Below are positions 52,511 to 61,852 of a DNA stretch of 64,000 bases, in pieces; position 1 is the stretch's first letter; the number at the start of each line of letters is the position of its first letter. The stretch covers positions 62,001 through 126,000 of the forward strand of contig CAVRPP010000011.1 in assembly GCA_963723165.1 (NCBI GenBank). The letters are read 5' to 3'. This DNA comes from UBA4744 sp963723165 (GTDB taxonomy: Bacteria > Actinomycetota > Acidimicrobiia > Spongiisociales > UBA4744). The position numbers and the translations under genes are program-made. The notes under the pieces were generated by a model. The model worked only from the letters and a program-made list of their open reading frames with translations. It had not been told where the DNA came from and did no database searches.

Positions 52511-53164
52511 GTGTTCTTGCTCATCGCCGGAAGATCGTTGTGGCTCGCCGAGACCAATTGCTGGGTCCTTGCTCCGGAGGCCGGGGGACCGGGAGTGCTC
52601 ATCGACGCCCCCCCTGATCCAGACGGCGTGATAGAACTGCTGGCCGAACACCGGGTGACACCGGTGGCCTTGCTCCTGACCCATGGGCACATCGACCACA
52701 CCGGGGCTGCAGGCGTCGTCGTGGGTGCGAAGGGAATCGAAGCCTACGTCCATCCCGATGACGATTACCTCACTCTTGATCCTCTCGGGCAGCTTCGCAT
52801 GTTGTTCGGGATGGTTCCTCCCGGGGATTTTGCGCCCCCAGCCCATCGGATCTCGCTTTCCGACGGACAGATCCTCCGTCTCGCGGGTCTCGACATTGAG
52901 GTCGTCCATACGCCCGGGCACACGCCCGGTCACTGTTGCTTCCTGATCCGCCAGGAGGGTGTGCTGTTTTCGGGCGATCACTTGTTCGCAGGCTCCATCG
53001 GTCGCACCGATCTCCCCGGCGGCGACTACGACACCTTGATGGGCAGTATGCGGACGAAGGTGCTGCCGCTGGAGGATCCGACGGTCGTGTACCCGGGCCA
53101 CGGACCCACGACTACGCTGGCTCGCGAACGCCTCACAAATCCTTTTCTTCAAGAGTTGACCTGA
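52511..53164 (+). CDS. MBL-fold hydrolase, glyoxalase II-like
   Basis: 217 residues. The metallo-beta-lactamase signature LLTHGHIDHTG (HxHxDH, residues about 58-68) and the other ligands are seen: TPGHTPGHCCF, FSGDHLFAGSIGRTD and VYPGHGP. All seven metal ligands are accounted for, so it should be active. Actinobacterial genomes place such a protein between relA and hisS. The start is GTG 52511, about 15 nt downstream of a possible TSS for TACCCT (52485-52490). hisS follows with no gap. The natural substrate is unknown; mycothiol or other thiol esters are plausible given mshD. Confidence 0.87.
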   Translation: MFLLIAGRSLWLAETNCWVLAPEAGGPGVLIDAPPDPDGVIELLAEHRVTPVALLLTHGHIDHTGAAGVVVGAKGIEAYVHPDDDYLTLDPLGQLRMLFGMVPPGDFAPPAHRISLSDGQILRLAGLDIEVVHTPGHTPGHCCFLIRQEGVLFSGDHLFAGSIGRTDLPGGDYDTLMGSMRTKVLPLEDPTVVYPGHGPTTTLARERLTNPFLQELT

Positions 53165-54391
53165 ATGACCCTCCACGCACCCAAAGGCACAGACGACCTG
53201 TTCCCGCCTGCCTCCCACACCTGGCGCCGATTGCTGCTCGACTGGGAGGATTGGGCGTCCCGGTACGGGTATGACCTGGTCCAGACTCCGATCTTCGAAG
53301 CGACAGAAGTGTTCCTGCGCGGGGTGGGAGAAGGTACTGAAGTCGTTGAGAAGCAGATGTACACATTCGATGACAAGGGCGGGAGGTCGCTGACCCTCCG
53401 ACCGGAGGGCACCGCACCGGTGGTCCGGGCCTTTCTCGAGGCGGGTGCCGACGGAATCCTGAAGGGGGCCTACTCGGGTCCAATGTTCCGGTACGAACGA
53501 CCCCAGGCCGGGCGCCGTCGCCAGTTCTATCAAGTCGGCGTCGAATACCTCGGTTCCAGGGCAGCTGCAGCCGACGCCGAGGTCATCGAGCTGGGATACC
53601 GCTATCTCATCGAAGCCGGTGTACCCGGATTGAACGTGCAAGTGAATTCGATTGGCGATCGTCGCTGCCGGCCTGCGTATCTCGAAGTGTTGACTGCCTA
53701 CCTGGAGCAGCGTCGCGACCTGTTGTGCGAAGACAGTGTGCGGCGGCTCGACACCAATCCGATGCGAGTTCTCGACTGCAAGGTATGTGCGCCGGGCCTT
53801 TCCGATGCTCCGTCGCCGGTGGACCACCTCTGCGAAGAGTGTGCCGCCCATCACAATCAGGTGCTGACGATCCTGGCCCGCCTCGAGGTTCCCTTTGAAC
53901 AAGCGCCCCGGCTGGTCAGGGGCCTCGACTACTACGAACGGACGGCCTTCGAATATGTGGCGACCGATCTTGATGCCGCCCAGAATGCGGTGGGCGGCGG
54001 GGGCAGGTACGACGGGCTGGCCGAACTGCTGGGAGGCAAGCCCGTGCCGGGAGTCGGATTCGCTCTTGGCATTGACCGGATTGTGCTCACGCTAGGCGAG
54101 GCGAGCGAGCCCGACCCGCTCGACCTCTACATTGTGATCGCAGGAGACCGTCGACTCGAAGGGATCCGGCTTGCTTCCGATTTACGGCGTCGGGGCCTCC
54201 GCGTTGATCTCGACATAGACGGCAGATCGGTCAAAGCTCAGTTTCGGGCAGCGGATCGGAGGGGAGCTGCCGGAGCCCTGGTGATCGGCGACGAATGGGC
54301 AGACGGTTTGGTCGCGGCCAGAGACCTGACCAGCGGCACCCAGGAGGCCATTTCCATTGAGGAGGTTGAAGCATGGGCGCAACGGCTGTAG
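53165..54391 (+). CDS. hisS: Histidyl-tRNA synthetase
   Basis: 408 residues. It is a class II synthetase with APKGTDDLFPP at the N terminus, SLTLRPEGTAPVVRAFLE (motif 2 region), FRYERPQAGRRRQFYQ, the histidine-binding LVRGLDYYERTAFEY and GVGFALGIDRI (motif 3). A C-terminal anticodon-binding domain follows (LYIVIAGDRRLEG onward). ATG 53165 follows the previous stop directly, and the stop overlaps the aspS start by 19 bp. Confidence 0.97.
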   Translation: MTLHAPKGTDDLFPPASHTWRRLLLDWEDWASRYGYDLVQTPIFEATEVFLRGVGEGTEVVEKQMYTFDDKGGRSLTLRPEGTAPVVRAFLEAGADGILKGAYSGPMFRYERPQAGRRRQFYQVGVEYLGSRAAAADAEVIELGYRYLIEAGVPGLNVQVNSIGDRRCRPAYLEVLTAYLEQRRDLLCEDSVRRLDTNPMRVLDCKVCAPGLSDAPSPVDHLCEECAAHHNQVLTILARLEVPFEQAPRLVRGLDYYERTAFEYVATDLDAAQNAVGGGGRYDGLAELLGGKPVPGVGFALGIDRIVLTLGEASEPDPLDLYIVIAGDRRLEGIRLASDLRRRGLRVDLDIDGRSVKAQFRAADRRGAAGALVIGDEWADGLVAARDLTSGTQEAISIEEVEAWAQRL

Positions 54392-56166
54392 GGGGCGAAC
54401 AGCCATATCGGACCGCATATGCGGCGGATGTGTCTGAGGATCGGGTCGGTGATCGGGTCCGCCTGGCAGGATGGGTGGCACGACGGCGCGATCAGGGCGG
54501 CGTGTATTTCTTCGATCTGCGGGACGCTTCCGGACTAGTGCAGGTGTTGATCGACCCGGCCGAAGTGCCAGCGGCCCGGGACCTGCGCATGGAGTACTGC
54601 ATCACGGTCGAGGGCACGGTTCAGCACAGGCCGGCGGGGATGGAGAATGCCGAGATGGCGACGGGGAAGGTCGAACTGGCCGCCGATGAACTGGTTGTTC
54701 TCAGCAAGTCGGAGCCGCTTCCGTTCATCATCGACGATCGAGCCGAGGCGGACGAACGTCTGCGTCTGGAGTATCGCTACCTCGATCTGCGCCGACCACG
54801 CATGGCAAAGAACCTGCGCGCTCGGTCGCTGGCGTCAGCCGCAATGCGAGAAGTCTTGGGGGAACGAGGGTTTCTCGAAGTGGAAACGCCAACGCTGATT
54901 CGTTCGACGCCGGAGGGCGCTCGCGACATGCTGGTGCCGAGCAGGCTTCGCCGCGGCGACTTCTACGCTTTGCCGCAATCGCCACAGCTGTTCAAACAAC
55001 TCTTGATGGTTGGCGGTGTCGACCGGTACTACCAGATCGCCCGTTGCTATCGCGACGAGGATTTCCGCAGCGACCGCCAGCTCGAGTTCACCCAGCTCGA
55101 CGTCGAGGGGTCGTTCTGGGATCGCGAAGGCGTTCTCGAGACTTTCGAAGCTGTTGTGCACGACGTTGTGAAACGGTTGCGGGGGGTCACTCTTGAGGTT
55201 CCGTTCAGGCGTCTGACGTACGCCGAAGCCTTACTCCGTTTCGGAACAGACAAGCCCGACGTGCGTTTCGGGATGGAGATCTCCGATCTCACCGAAATCT
55301 TTGCAGACACAGAGTTCCGGGCGTTCTCGGCTACCCGGGAGGCGGGTGGAGTCATTCGGGGTCTGAACGCGGGGGAGCAAGAGATGTCCCGATCCCAGCT
55401 CGATGGTTTGGCCACCCGGGCCAAGGAATTGGGGGCAAAAGGGCTCGTGTCGGCCGTTGTCGAGAAAGACGGTACGTTGCGCTCTCCCACGGCCAAATTC
55501 CTCTCCCAAGCCGAGACCGGCGCCATCATTGAAAGGTTGGAAGGTGCTCCGGGAGATCTACTCCTGCTGGTGGCCGACGCAGCTTCAACGGCGGCGCACG
55601 TCTTGGGTCAGCTGCGCCTCCACCTGGGCAAACCCGCCGGGCACGACGACCTGAGGTTCCTCTGGGTGATCGACTTCCCCGTGTTCGACGAGGTAGAAGG
55701 AGGTGGACTTGCACCTTCCCATCATCCCTTCACCGCTCCTGTCGATCTCACCGAGATGCGCGAACGACCCGGCCAGGCGATCGCCAAAGCGTACGACCTG
55801 GTTCTGAACGGCAGCGAGCTTGGCTCCGGCTCGGTTCGGATCCACGACCCGGAGGTTCAACAGGAGGTTTTCAACATACTCGGCATCTCCCCTGAGGAGG
55901 CCGAGCGACGTTTCGGCTGGTTCGTCAAAGCCCTCCGGTTCGGTACGCCTCCGCATGCCGGCTTCGCACTGGGAGTCGACCGCTTCCTGGCGATTCTGCA
56001 GCAGGAGACCAGTATCCGGGATGTCATTCCTTTCCCCAAGACACAAACGGGGATCGATCCGATGACCGGTTCACCGACCGCCGTCGATCCGTTGCAGCTC
56101 GCCGAACTGGGAATCGAGGTTCGAGTCGGGCTCGATGCCGATGGTCCGGATCTGGAAGATGGATGA
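54373..56166 (+). CDS. aspS: Aspartyl-tRNA synthetase
   Basis: 597 residues, bacterial type. It has the OB anticodon domain (VRLAGWVARRRDQGGVYFFDL), the class II core with RYLDLRRPRMAKNL, FLEVETPTLIRSTPEGARD, ALPQSPQLFKQLLMVGG, ARCYRDEDFRSDRQLEFTQLD (in parts), the GAD insertion (about 300-420) and motif 3 PHAGFALGVDRFLAIL. It charges tRNA-Asp, and if the genome has GatCAB perhaps also tRNA-Asn; no asnS or gat genes are in the window. It overlaps hisS upstream and rarA downstream. Confidence 0.97.
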   Translation: MGATAVGGEQPYRTAYAADVSEDRVGDRVRLAGWVARRRDQGGVYFFDLRDASGLVQVLIDPAEVPAARDLRMEYCITVEGTVQHRPAGMENAEMATGKVELAADELVVLSKSEPLPFIIDDRAEADERLRLEYRYLDLRRPRMAKNLRARSLASAAMREVLGERGFLEVETPTLIRSTPEGARDMLVPSRLRRGDFYALPQSPQLFKQLLMVGGVDRYYQIARCYRDEDFRSDRQLEFTQLDVEGSFWDREGVLETFEAVVHDVVKRLRGVTLEVPFRRLTYAEALLRFGTDKPDVRFGMEISDLTEIFADTEFRAFSATREAGGVIRGLNAGEQEMSRSQLDGLATRAKELGAKGLVSAVVEKDGTLRSPTAKFLSQAETGAIIERLEGAPGDLLLLVADAASTAAHVLGQLRLHLGKPAGHDDLRFLWVIDFPVFDEVEGGGLAPSHHPFTAPVDLTEMRERPGQAIAKAYDLVLNGSELGSGSVRIHDPEVQQEVFNILGISPEEAERRFGWFVKALRFGTPPHAGFALGVDRFLAILQQETSIRDVIPFPKTQTGIDPMTGSPTAVDPLQLAELGIEVRVGLDADGPDLEDG

Positions 56167-57493
56167 TCTCTTTGCGGCGCATCGGGAAGCTCGCCAGGCC
56201 GAAATAGCTCCCCTGGCGACGCGGATGAGGCCGCGCACGCTGGACGAGATTGCCGGGCAGTCTCACCTGGTGGCCTCCGGCGCTGCCTTCAGGACCATGA
56301 TCGAAGCAGGACGGCCGGTCTCCATGATCTTGTGGGGGCCGCCCGGCACCGGCAAGACCACACTGGCCAGGCTGGTTGCTGCGCAATCGGAAGCCCACTT
56401 CGAACAGCTGTCGGCCACGTCTGCAGGTGTCAAGGATGTCCGGGAGGTGCTCGCCGGAGCCAGGCGGCGGTTAGGCGAGGAAGACCGGCGGACCGTTCTC
56501 TTCCTGGACGAGATCCACCGGTTCAGCAAATCGCAGCAGGATGCTCTGCTTCCCGGCGTCGAGGATGGAACGCTTGTACTGGTCGGCGCTACGACCGAAA
56601 ACCCGTTCTTCGAGGTCAACTCGCCGCTGATCTCACGATCGACCTTGTTCCGCCTGGACCGGCTGGAGCCGGATGAAGTGGCAGATCTCATCGATCGGGC
56701 TCTTTCCGACCCCGATCGGGGCCTGGGAGCTTTCGATCTGCACATCGACGAGGAAGCCAGGACCGCCCTTGCCGAGCGATGCGGAGGGGACGCTCGCCTG
56801 GCTCTGAATGCCCTGGAAATGGCGGCGTTCCTGGCTCGCTCCGCCGACCAGCGGATCACGTTTGCCCGCATTGAAGAAGCCCTGCAACGCCGCATTGTTC
56901 GGTACGACAAGGCCGGAGATCAGCACTACGACGTGATTTCGGCCTTCATCAAGTCCATGCGAGGATCTGATCCCGACGCCTCCCTGTACTGGCTGCATAC
57001 CATGCTGGAAGCGGGCGAAGATCCGGAATTCATCATCAGGCGCATGATTGTCTTCGCTTCGGAAGACGTCGGGTTGGCCGATTCGGGGGCGTTGTCCGTG
57101 GCGGTCGCCGCCGGTCAAGCGTTGTCCTACGTTGGATTGCCGGAAGCCGCCTTTGCCCTCAGTCACGCTGTTCTCTACCTCGCTGCCGCCCCAAAATCCG
57201 ACTCGGTCAAGGCGGCGATGGGCGCAGCCCGGGGGGCTGTGGAAAACACCCCGGGAGGGCAGGTTCCCATTCACCTGCGCCAGGCCGGCTATCAAGGTGC
57301 CGCGGTACTCGGCCACGGGGACGGCTACCGGTATCCGCACGAACACCCGGGCCATATCGTCCGCCAGCAATATCTGCCAGACGGGGCAGCAGGGAGCATC
57401 CTGTTCCACCCGACCGACCAGGGGGCCGAGGCCGCGCTGGCTGAACGGCTGAAGCAGTCCGACCAAGCACTCGGTAAGCCACCCCGGGATTGA
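56159..57493 (+). CDS. rarA: Replication-associated recombination protein A (RarA/MgsA)
   Basis: 444 residues. It is an AAA+ ATPase related to clamp loaders with Walker A MILWGPPGTGKTTLARL, Walker B VLFLDEIHRFSKSQQDAL, sensor 1 LVGATTENPFFEVNSPLISR (in part) and the C-terminal MgsA domain (DVISAFIKSMRGSDPDASLYW, IIRRMIVFASEDVGLAD). It acts at stalled replication forks. ATG 56159 overlaps the last codons of aspS by 8 bp; the long upstream frame is a shadow. Confidence 0.95.
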   Translation: MDDLFAAHREARQAEIAPLATRMRPRTLDEIAGQSHLVASGAAFRTMIEAGRPVSMILWGPPGTGKTTLARLVAAQSEAHFEQLSATSAGVKDVREVLAGARRRLGEEDRRTVLFLDEIHRFSKSQQDALLPGVEDGTLVLVGATTENPFFEVNSPLISRSTLFRLDRLEPDEVADLIDRALSDPDRGLGAFDLHIDEEARTALAERCGGDARLALNALEMAAFLARSADQRITFARIEEALQRRIVRYDKAGDQHYDVISAFIKSMRGSDPDASLYWLHTMLEAGEDPEFIIRRMIVFASEDVGLADSGALSVAVAAGQALSYVGLPEAAFALSHAVLYLAAAPKSDSVKAAMGAARGAVENTPGGQVPIHLRQAGYQGAAVLGHGDGYRYPHEHPGHIVRQQYLPDGAAGSILFHPTDQGAEAALAERLKQSDQALGKPPRD

Positions 57494-57498
57494 CCGGG

Positions 57499-57504
57499 TA
57501 CTCT
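57499..57504 (+). promoter_or_regulatory. -10 element, leaderless promoter of the small membrane protein gene
   Basis: TACTCT is followed by 7 nt and ATG 57512, with no ribosome site. Confidence 0.5.
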
Positions 57505-57511
57505 GGCATCC

Positions 57512-57706
57512 ATGTTCAAGCGTTCCCTCTGGTTCGTGATCGGGACTTTGGCCGGCGTCGGCGGGTCGGCCTGGGTCATGGCGAGAATCTCACGGGCCCG
57601 GGAAGCTTTGACCCCTGCCAATCTGCGCCGTACTGCCGTGCTATCGGTGGCAGATGCCCTCGAAGGGGCCGGTTCCCGCTTGCGTTCGCCCAACGGTCAG
57701 GGCTGA
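57512..57706 (+). CDS. Small membrane protein between rarA and alaS (DUF6167-like)
   Basis: 64 residues. A hydrophobic helix (LWFVIGTLAGVGGSAWVMARI, about residues 6-26) is followed by a short basic and polar tail with REALTPANLRR. Position and pattern (an N-terminal helix rich in Gly, then a motif EALTP) match the small DUF6167-type protein found next to alaS in streptomycetes and relatives. Its function is unknown. It is probably transcribed from its own leaderless promoter. Confidence 0.7.
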   Translation: MFKRSLWFVIGTLAGVGGSAWVMARISRAREALTPANLRRTAVLSVADALEGAGSRLRSPNGQG

Positions 57707-57720
57707 AGCCTCCCGCCCAC

Positions 57721-57726
57721 TAACCT
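57721..57726 (+). promoter_or_regulatory. -10 element of the alaS-ruvX-mltG-aroE operon
   Basis: TAACCT is followed by 9 nt and ATG 57736, with no ribosome site, so alaS is probably leaderless or nearly so. Confidence 0.5.
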
Positions 57727-57735
57727 GTTGCATTC

Positions 57736-60357
57736 ATGGATTCCAACCAGCTTCGATCTACCTACCTGAGGTTCTTTGAAGACCGCTCCCACGTGGTCCG
57801 TCCCTCCGCGTCTCTCATTCCGGTCGACCCGACGCTCTTGCTGAACAATGCAGGAATGGTGCCGTTCAAGCCGTACTTCCTGGGTGAGGAACAACCGCCG
57901 TGGCTGCGAGCCGTCTCTTCGCAGAAGTGCGTCCGAACGGTCGACATCGACATCATCGGGACGACGGCCCGCCACGCCAGCTTCTTTGAAATGCTCGGGA
58001 ACTTCAGCTTCGGCGACTACTTCAAAGAAGACGCGATTCCCTGGGCGTACGAACTCGTCACCGAGGGGTTTGGCATCGACCCCGCATTCCTGTGGTTCAC
58101 GGTTCACGAGACCGACGATGAGGCCGCCCAGATCTGGCTCGAGAAGGTGGGGGTTGAGCCGCATCGATTGCAGCGACGCGGCCACGACAACTTCTGGCAG
58201 ATGGGGGTGCCGGGACCATGCGGACCGAGCTCCGAGATCTTCTACGATCGTGGACCGGCATACGGACCGGATGGCGGTCCGGTCGTCGACGAGGAACGGT
58301 TCGTGGAGATCTGGAACCTCGTCTTCATGCAGAACATTCAGGATGAGCCGTACCACGTGGTCGGTGACCTTCCGGCCAAGAGCATTGACACCGGCATGGG
58401 CCTGGAGCGGATGGCCACCGTCATGCAAGGCGCAGAAACGATCTTCGATATCGACGTGGTCCGCCACGTCCTTGACACTGCGGCTCGCGCCGCTGCGGTT
58501 ACGTACGGAGACGATCCGATGGTGGACGTTTCTCTGCGGGTCCTGGCCGACCATGGACGAGCCATGACCTTCCTCATCGGCGATGGAGTCGTTCCTTCGA
58601 ACGATGGACGGGGTTATGTGTTGCGCCGTATCCTGCGTCGGGCCGTTCGGCACGCATGGCGACTCGGAGGCGACGGGCTCATTACGCCGGAACTCGTCAG
58701 GGCCACCGTCGAGGTCATGGCGCCCGGTTATCCCGAATTGTCGGGTCAGCAAGACTTCATAACCGACGTGGTGACCCGCGAAGAAGGCCGCTTTCGCCAG
58801 ACCTTGAAGTCCGGTCATACGTTGCTGGAGTCCGAACTCGAAACCATCGGTGCGGGTGATCGTCTGTCCGGTGAGACGACCTTCAAGTTGCACGACACGT
58901 TCGGCTTCCCGGTCGAGCTCACCAAGGAGATCGCGGCCGAGCGAGGCATCGAGATCGATGTGGGCGCGTTCGAAACTGCCATGGAAGGACAGCGCCGGAA
59001 AGCCCGGGCTGCCTGGAAGGGGAGCGACGACGCAGCAACGGCCGATGCCTACCGCCTGTTGCTCGAGGACATCGGGCCAACCGAGTTTCTCGGATACAGC
59101 GATGAAGCCAGCCGGAGCAGGGTTCTGTCGTTGTTGCGGGAGGGCGAAACCGTCGATCGGGCCGAGGAGGGTCAGGAGATCGAGGTGTTCCTCGACCGCA
59201 CCCCGTTCTACGCCGAGGCGGGTGGCCAGGTAGGCGACACCGGGTTGATCGAGACCGGGACCGGCCGCCTGGTAGTCAAAGACACGCAAGCGGGGGTGCC
59301 GGGCCTCAACGGTCACCGGGCGATCGTGTCGAAGGGCTTTGTGCAGGTGGGACAGGACGCCGAAGCTCGCATCGATTCACCGAGGCGAGAAGGAATCCGC
59401 AAGAGCCACACCGGGACTCATGTCCTCCACTGGGCCCTTCGCAAGGTCCTGGGTCAACACGTGCAGCAAGCGGGCTCGCTCGTCCAGAACGGACGCTTGC
59501 GGTTCGATTTCAGCCATTTTGGCGGTCTTGATGAAGACGAGTTCTCTGAAGTCGAGCGCCTGGCCAACGAACGGGTCATTGCCAACGCCGGAGTGCGGGC
59601 CTTCGAGACGAGCAAGGACGAGGCGCAAGCTCTTGGAGCGCTGGCGTTTTTCGGCGACAAGTACGGCGAGGTAGTGCGGGTGGTCGAGATTGGCGACTTT
59701 TCCAAGGAACTGTGTGGTGGGACGCATACTCCGTCGGCCGGCCAGGTTGGCCCGTTGGTCGTCATGGGGGAGTCGTCGATCGGATCGAACCTGCGGCGCA
59801 TCGAGGCTTTCTCCGGTGATCATGCATACGAATACTTGGCGGGTCTACGGAGGCGATTGACCGAGACCGGCCGGCTGCTGCGAACCCAACCCGATGAGGT
59901 TCCGGCTCGTGTTGAGGCCCTTCTCGAAAGAGCCAAAGAACTCGAAGAGAAACTTGCGGCGGTCGGTCAGAGTTCACGTGCGGCGGAAGCCGTCGAGATC
60001 GCCACCGCGGCGGAGCAGCACGGGGAGGCCAAGTGGGTGGTTGCTGCCGCCGGAGAGATGCCCCCGGATCAGCTGCGGGCTCTGGCCCTCCAGGTTCGGG
60101 AACATCTCGGTAGATCCATCGTCGTGCTCGGTAGCACCAACGCAGGCAAAGGCGCCCTGGTTGGCGCGGTTTCCGCTGAACTGGTTGCCGCCGGAGTCTC
60201 CGCAGCAGAAGTCATTCTCCCGGGGGCCCGCCTTCTGGGCGGGGGTGGCAGCCGTGACCCCGAACTAGCACAGGCCGGAGGCCCCAACGGTGAGCGGTTG
60301 GAAGAGGCCCTGGATGCTGCCAGAGAAGCGACCGGCCGCGCCTTGATGGAGGTATGA
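57736..60357 (+). CDS. alaS: Alanyl-tRNA synthetase
   Basis: 873 residues with all domains. The class II core includes RSTYLRFFEDRSHVVRPS, NAGMVPFKPYFLG, RHASFFEMLGNFSFGDYFK (in parts) and GPCGPSSEIFYDRG. The editing domain has RKSHTGTHVLHWALRKVLG (HxxxH) and ELCGGTHTPSAG (Cys and His zinc ligands). The C-Ala domain follows, with GRSIVVLGSTNAGKGALVG and DHA-type glycine-rich LLGGGGSRDPELAQAGG. It charges and proofreads tRNA-Ala. The stop overlaps ruvX (ATGA, 60354). Confidence 0.98.
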   Translation: MDSNQLRSTYLRFFEDRSHVVRPSASLIPVDPTLLLNNAGMVPFKPYFLGEEQPPWLRAVSSQKCVRTVDIDIIGTTARHASFFEMLGNFSFGDYFKEDAIPWAYELVTEGFGIDPAFLWFTVHETDDEAAQIWLEKVGVEPHRLQRRGHDNFWQMGVPGPCGPSSEIFYDRGPAYGPDGGPVVDEERFVEIWNLVFMQNIQDEPYHVVGDLPAKSIDTGMGLERMATVMQGAETIFDIDVVRHVLDTAARAAAVTYGDDPMVDVSLRVLADHGRAMTFLIGDGVVPSNDGRGYVLRRILRRAVRHAWRLGGDGLITPELVRATVEVMAPGYPELSGQQDFITDVVTREEGRFRQTLKSGHTLLESELETIGAGDRLSGETTFKLHDTFGFPVELTKEIAAERGIEIDVGAFETAMEGQRRKARAAWKGSDDAATADAYRLLLEDIGPTEFLGYSDEASRSRVLSLLREGETVDRAEEGQEIEVFLDRTPFYAEAGGQVGDTGLIETGTGRLVVKDTQAGVPGLNGHRAIVSKGFVQVGQDAEARIDSPRREGIRKSHTGTHVLHWALRKVLGQHVQQAGSLVQNGRLRFDFSHFGGLDEDEFSEVERLANERVIANAGVRAFETSKDEAQALGALAFFGDKYGEVVRVVEIGDFSKELCGGTHTPSAGQVGPLVVMGESSIGSNLRRIEAFSGDHAYEYLAGLRRRLTETGRLLRTQPDEVPARVEALLERAKELEEKLAAVGQSSRAAEAVEIATAAEQHGEAKWVVAAAGEMPPDQLRALALQVREHLGRSIVVLGSTNAGKGALVGAVSAELVAAGVSAAEVILPGARLLGGGGSRDPELAQAGGPNGERLEEALDAAREATGRALMEV

Positions 60358-60767
60358 CTCTGGGCCGGATCATGGGGCTCGATTACGGGACGCGACGCAT
60401 CGGCGTGGCTATGTCCGACGCACTCCGTATGACTGCCCAGCCGTTCACGGTGCTCGAGGCCGACTCCGCAAGCCTCGACGCCATGTTCCGCGCGCTCATC
60501 GATGAGAACGATGTTGAATTGATCGTCGTCGGTCTTCCATTGAATCTGGCAGGTGCCGACACCCAATCGACCGAAGGGGCCCGTCGACTGGCCACACGGG
60601 TCGGGGAGTTGAGCGGTTTGCCGGTCACACTGGCCGACGAGCGTTTCACCACGAAAACGGCTGAGCAGTCGCTGATCGGTGCCAACGTCCGTCGCCAACG
60701 CCGCAAGCAGCTGGTCGACAAGGTGGCGGCTGCAGTCATGCTTCAGCACTACCTGGACGGTCTGTGA
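60354..60767 (+). CDS. ruvX: Holliday junction resolvase-like YqgF/RuvX
   Basis: 137 residues with an RNase H-like fold. It has GLDYGTRRIGVAMSD (first Asp, residues about 8-22), VVGLPLNLAG (about 57-66), ADERFTTKTAEQ (Glu/Asp region) and DKVAAAVMLQHYL (final Asp). Family members process the 16S rRNA 5' end or act on Holliday junctions. The alaS-yqgF-mltG-aroE order is conserved in actinobacteria. It overlaps both neighbours by 4 bp. Confidence 0.94.
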   Translation: MTLGRIMGLDYGTRRIGVAMSDALRMTAQPFTVLEADSASLDAMFRALIDENDVELIVVGLPLNLAGADTQSTEGARRLATRVGELSGLPVTLADERFTTKTAEQSLIGANVRRQRRKQLVDKVAAAVMLQHYLDGL

Positions 60768-61852
60768 TGGCCATCCCCGGGGAGGGAAACGGCGGACATG
60801 GTCTGCAGCGTCTGGGAGGTCTCCTGCTCCTCGTGGTGATCCTGGGCGGTGCCTACTTCGGTGCCCGGGAGTTGGCCGATTGGGTGGGTGGACTCGGAGG
60901 GGTGTCCGATGTGACCGCCCCTCCGGGCCTCGAACCGGGTTTGCCGGTCTCCGTCGAGATCCCCCCGGGTTCGGCGGCCCGCCAGATCGGGGTTCTCCTC
61001 GCCGAAGCCGGCGTCGTTGCTTCCGCCGGGCAGTTCGAGTTGGCGGTGCGCACCACAGAGACGGCCGAACGTCTCCAAGCCGGGCGGTACGACCTGGAGA
61101 CCGGGATGTCCAATGACGCCGTCATCGACATGCTGCTCACCGGGCCGGTAATCGAGACCTTCCGGATCGTGGTCAGGGAGGGACTATGGATCGATGAGGT
61201 TATCGAGGAGATCGCCCGTCAAACCGACTTCGAGACCGCCGAAATTGGCGCCGCCCTGGGCAGCGTGAACACGCCACTGCTGCAGGGCCCTGCGTCCGAT
61301 CCGATCTCGTGGGAGGGCCTGCTCTTTCCCGATACCTATGACTTTCCGCTCGACGCGAGCCCGCAGGACATCCTCCAGCGACTGGCAGACACCATGCAGC
61401 GGCGGGTCGCCGCGATCGATTGGTCACAGCTGGAATCGAGAGGTTTGACCGTGTACGAGGGCATCATCATCGCCTCCCTGGTCGAAGCCGAAGCCGGAGT
61501 CGACGGTGACCGCCCGTTGATCGCCAGCGTGGTGGTGAATCGACTAGGAGTGCCAATGGTGCTTGGGATCGATGCCACCGTCATCTACGCAATCGGTGAG
61601 CGGGGCAAAGCGTTGACGGTCACCGATCTCGAGGTCGATTCGCCCTATAACACTAGGAAATTCGCGGGCCTGCCGCCCACGCCGATCGGCGGACCGGGCC
61701 GCGCTTCGCTGGAGGCAGCGGCCGACTCTGCAGAGACCGATTTCCTGTACTACGTTCTGACCTCGCCCACTGGGGAGCACTCGTTCACCGCCAGCTACGA
61801 CGAGTTCCTGGCCTTCAAGCAGCAAGCCGTGAATGACGGCCTCATTCCATGA
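60764..61852 (+). CDS. mltG: Endolytic murein transglycosylase MltG
   Basis: 362 residues. A transmembrane helix near residues 15-35 (LGGLLLLVVILGGAYFG) is followed by a LysM-like region and the YceG domain. The catalytic Glu is in IIASLVEAEAG (usually IASIVEKE), with SPYNTRKFAGLPPTPIGGPG and FLYYVLTSPTGEHSFTASYDE as conserved parts. It cuts nascent glycan strands at the membrane. The start is GTG 60764 (overlapping the ruvX stop) or the ATG one codon later. Confidence 0.94.
   Translation: MMAIPGEGNGGHGLQRLGGLLLLVVILGGAYFGARELADWVGGLGGVSDVTAPPGLEPGLPVSVEIPPGSAARQIGVLLAEAGVVASAGQFELAVRTTETAERLQAGRYDLETGMSNDAVIDMLLTGPVIETFRIVVREGLWIDEVIEEIARQTDFETAEIGAALGSVNTPLLQGPASDPISWEGLLFPDTYDFPLDASPQDILQRLADTMQRRVAAIDWSQLESRGLTVYEGIIIASLVEAEAGVDGDRPLIASVVVNRLGVPMVLGIDATVIYAIGERGKALTVTDLEVDSPYNTRKFAGLPPTPIGGPGRASLEAAADSAETDFLYYVLTSPTGEHSFTASYDEFLAFKQQAVNDGLIP

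Noticed and set aside
51446..53902. 818-residue open frame on the minus strand
   Set aside because: It mirrors the PilX-like gene, the MBL hydrolase and part of hisS, all of which are well supported on the plus strand.
57697..59316. 539-residue open frame on the minus strand
   Set aside because: It is a shadow of alaS.
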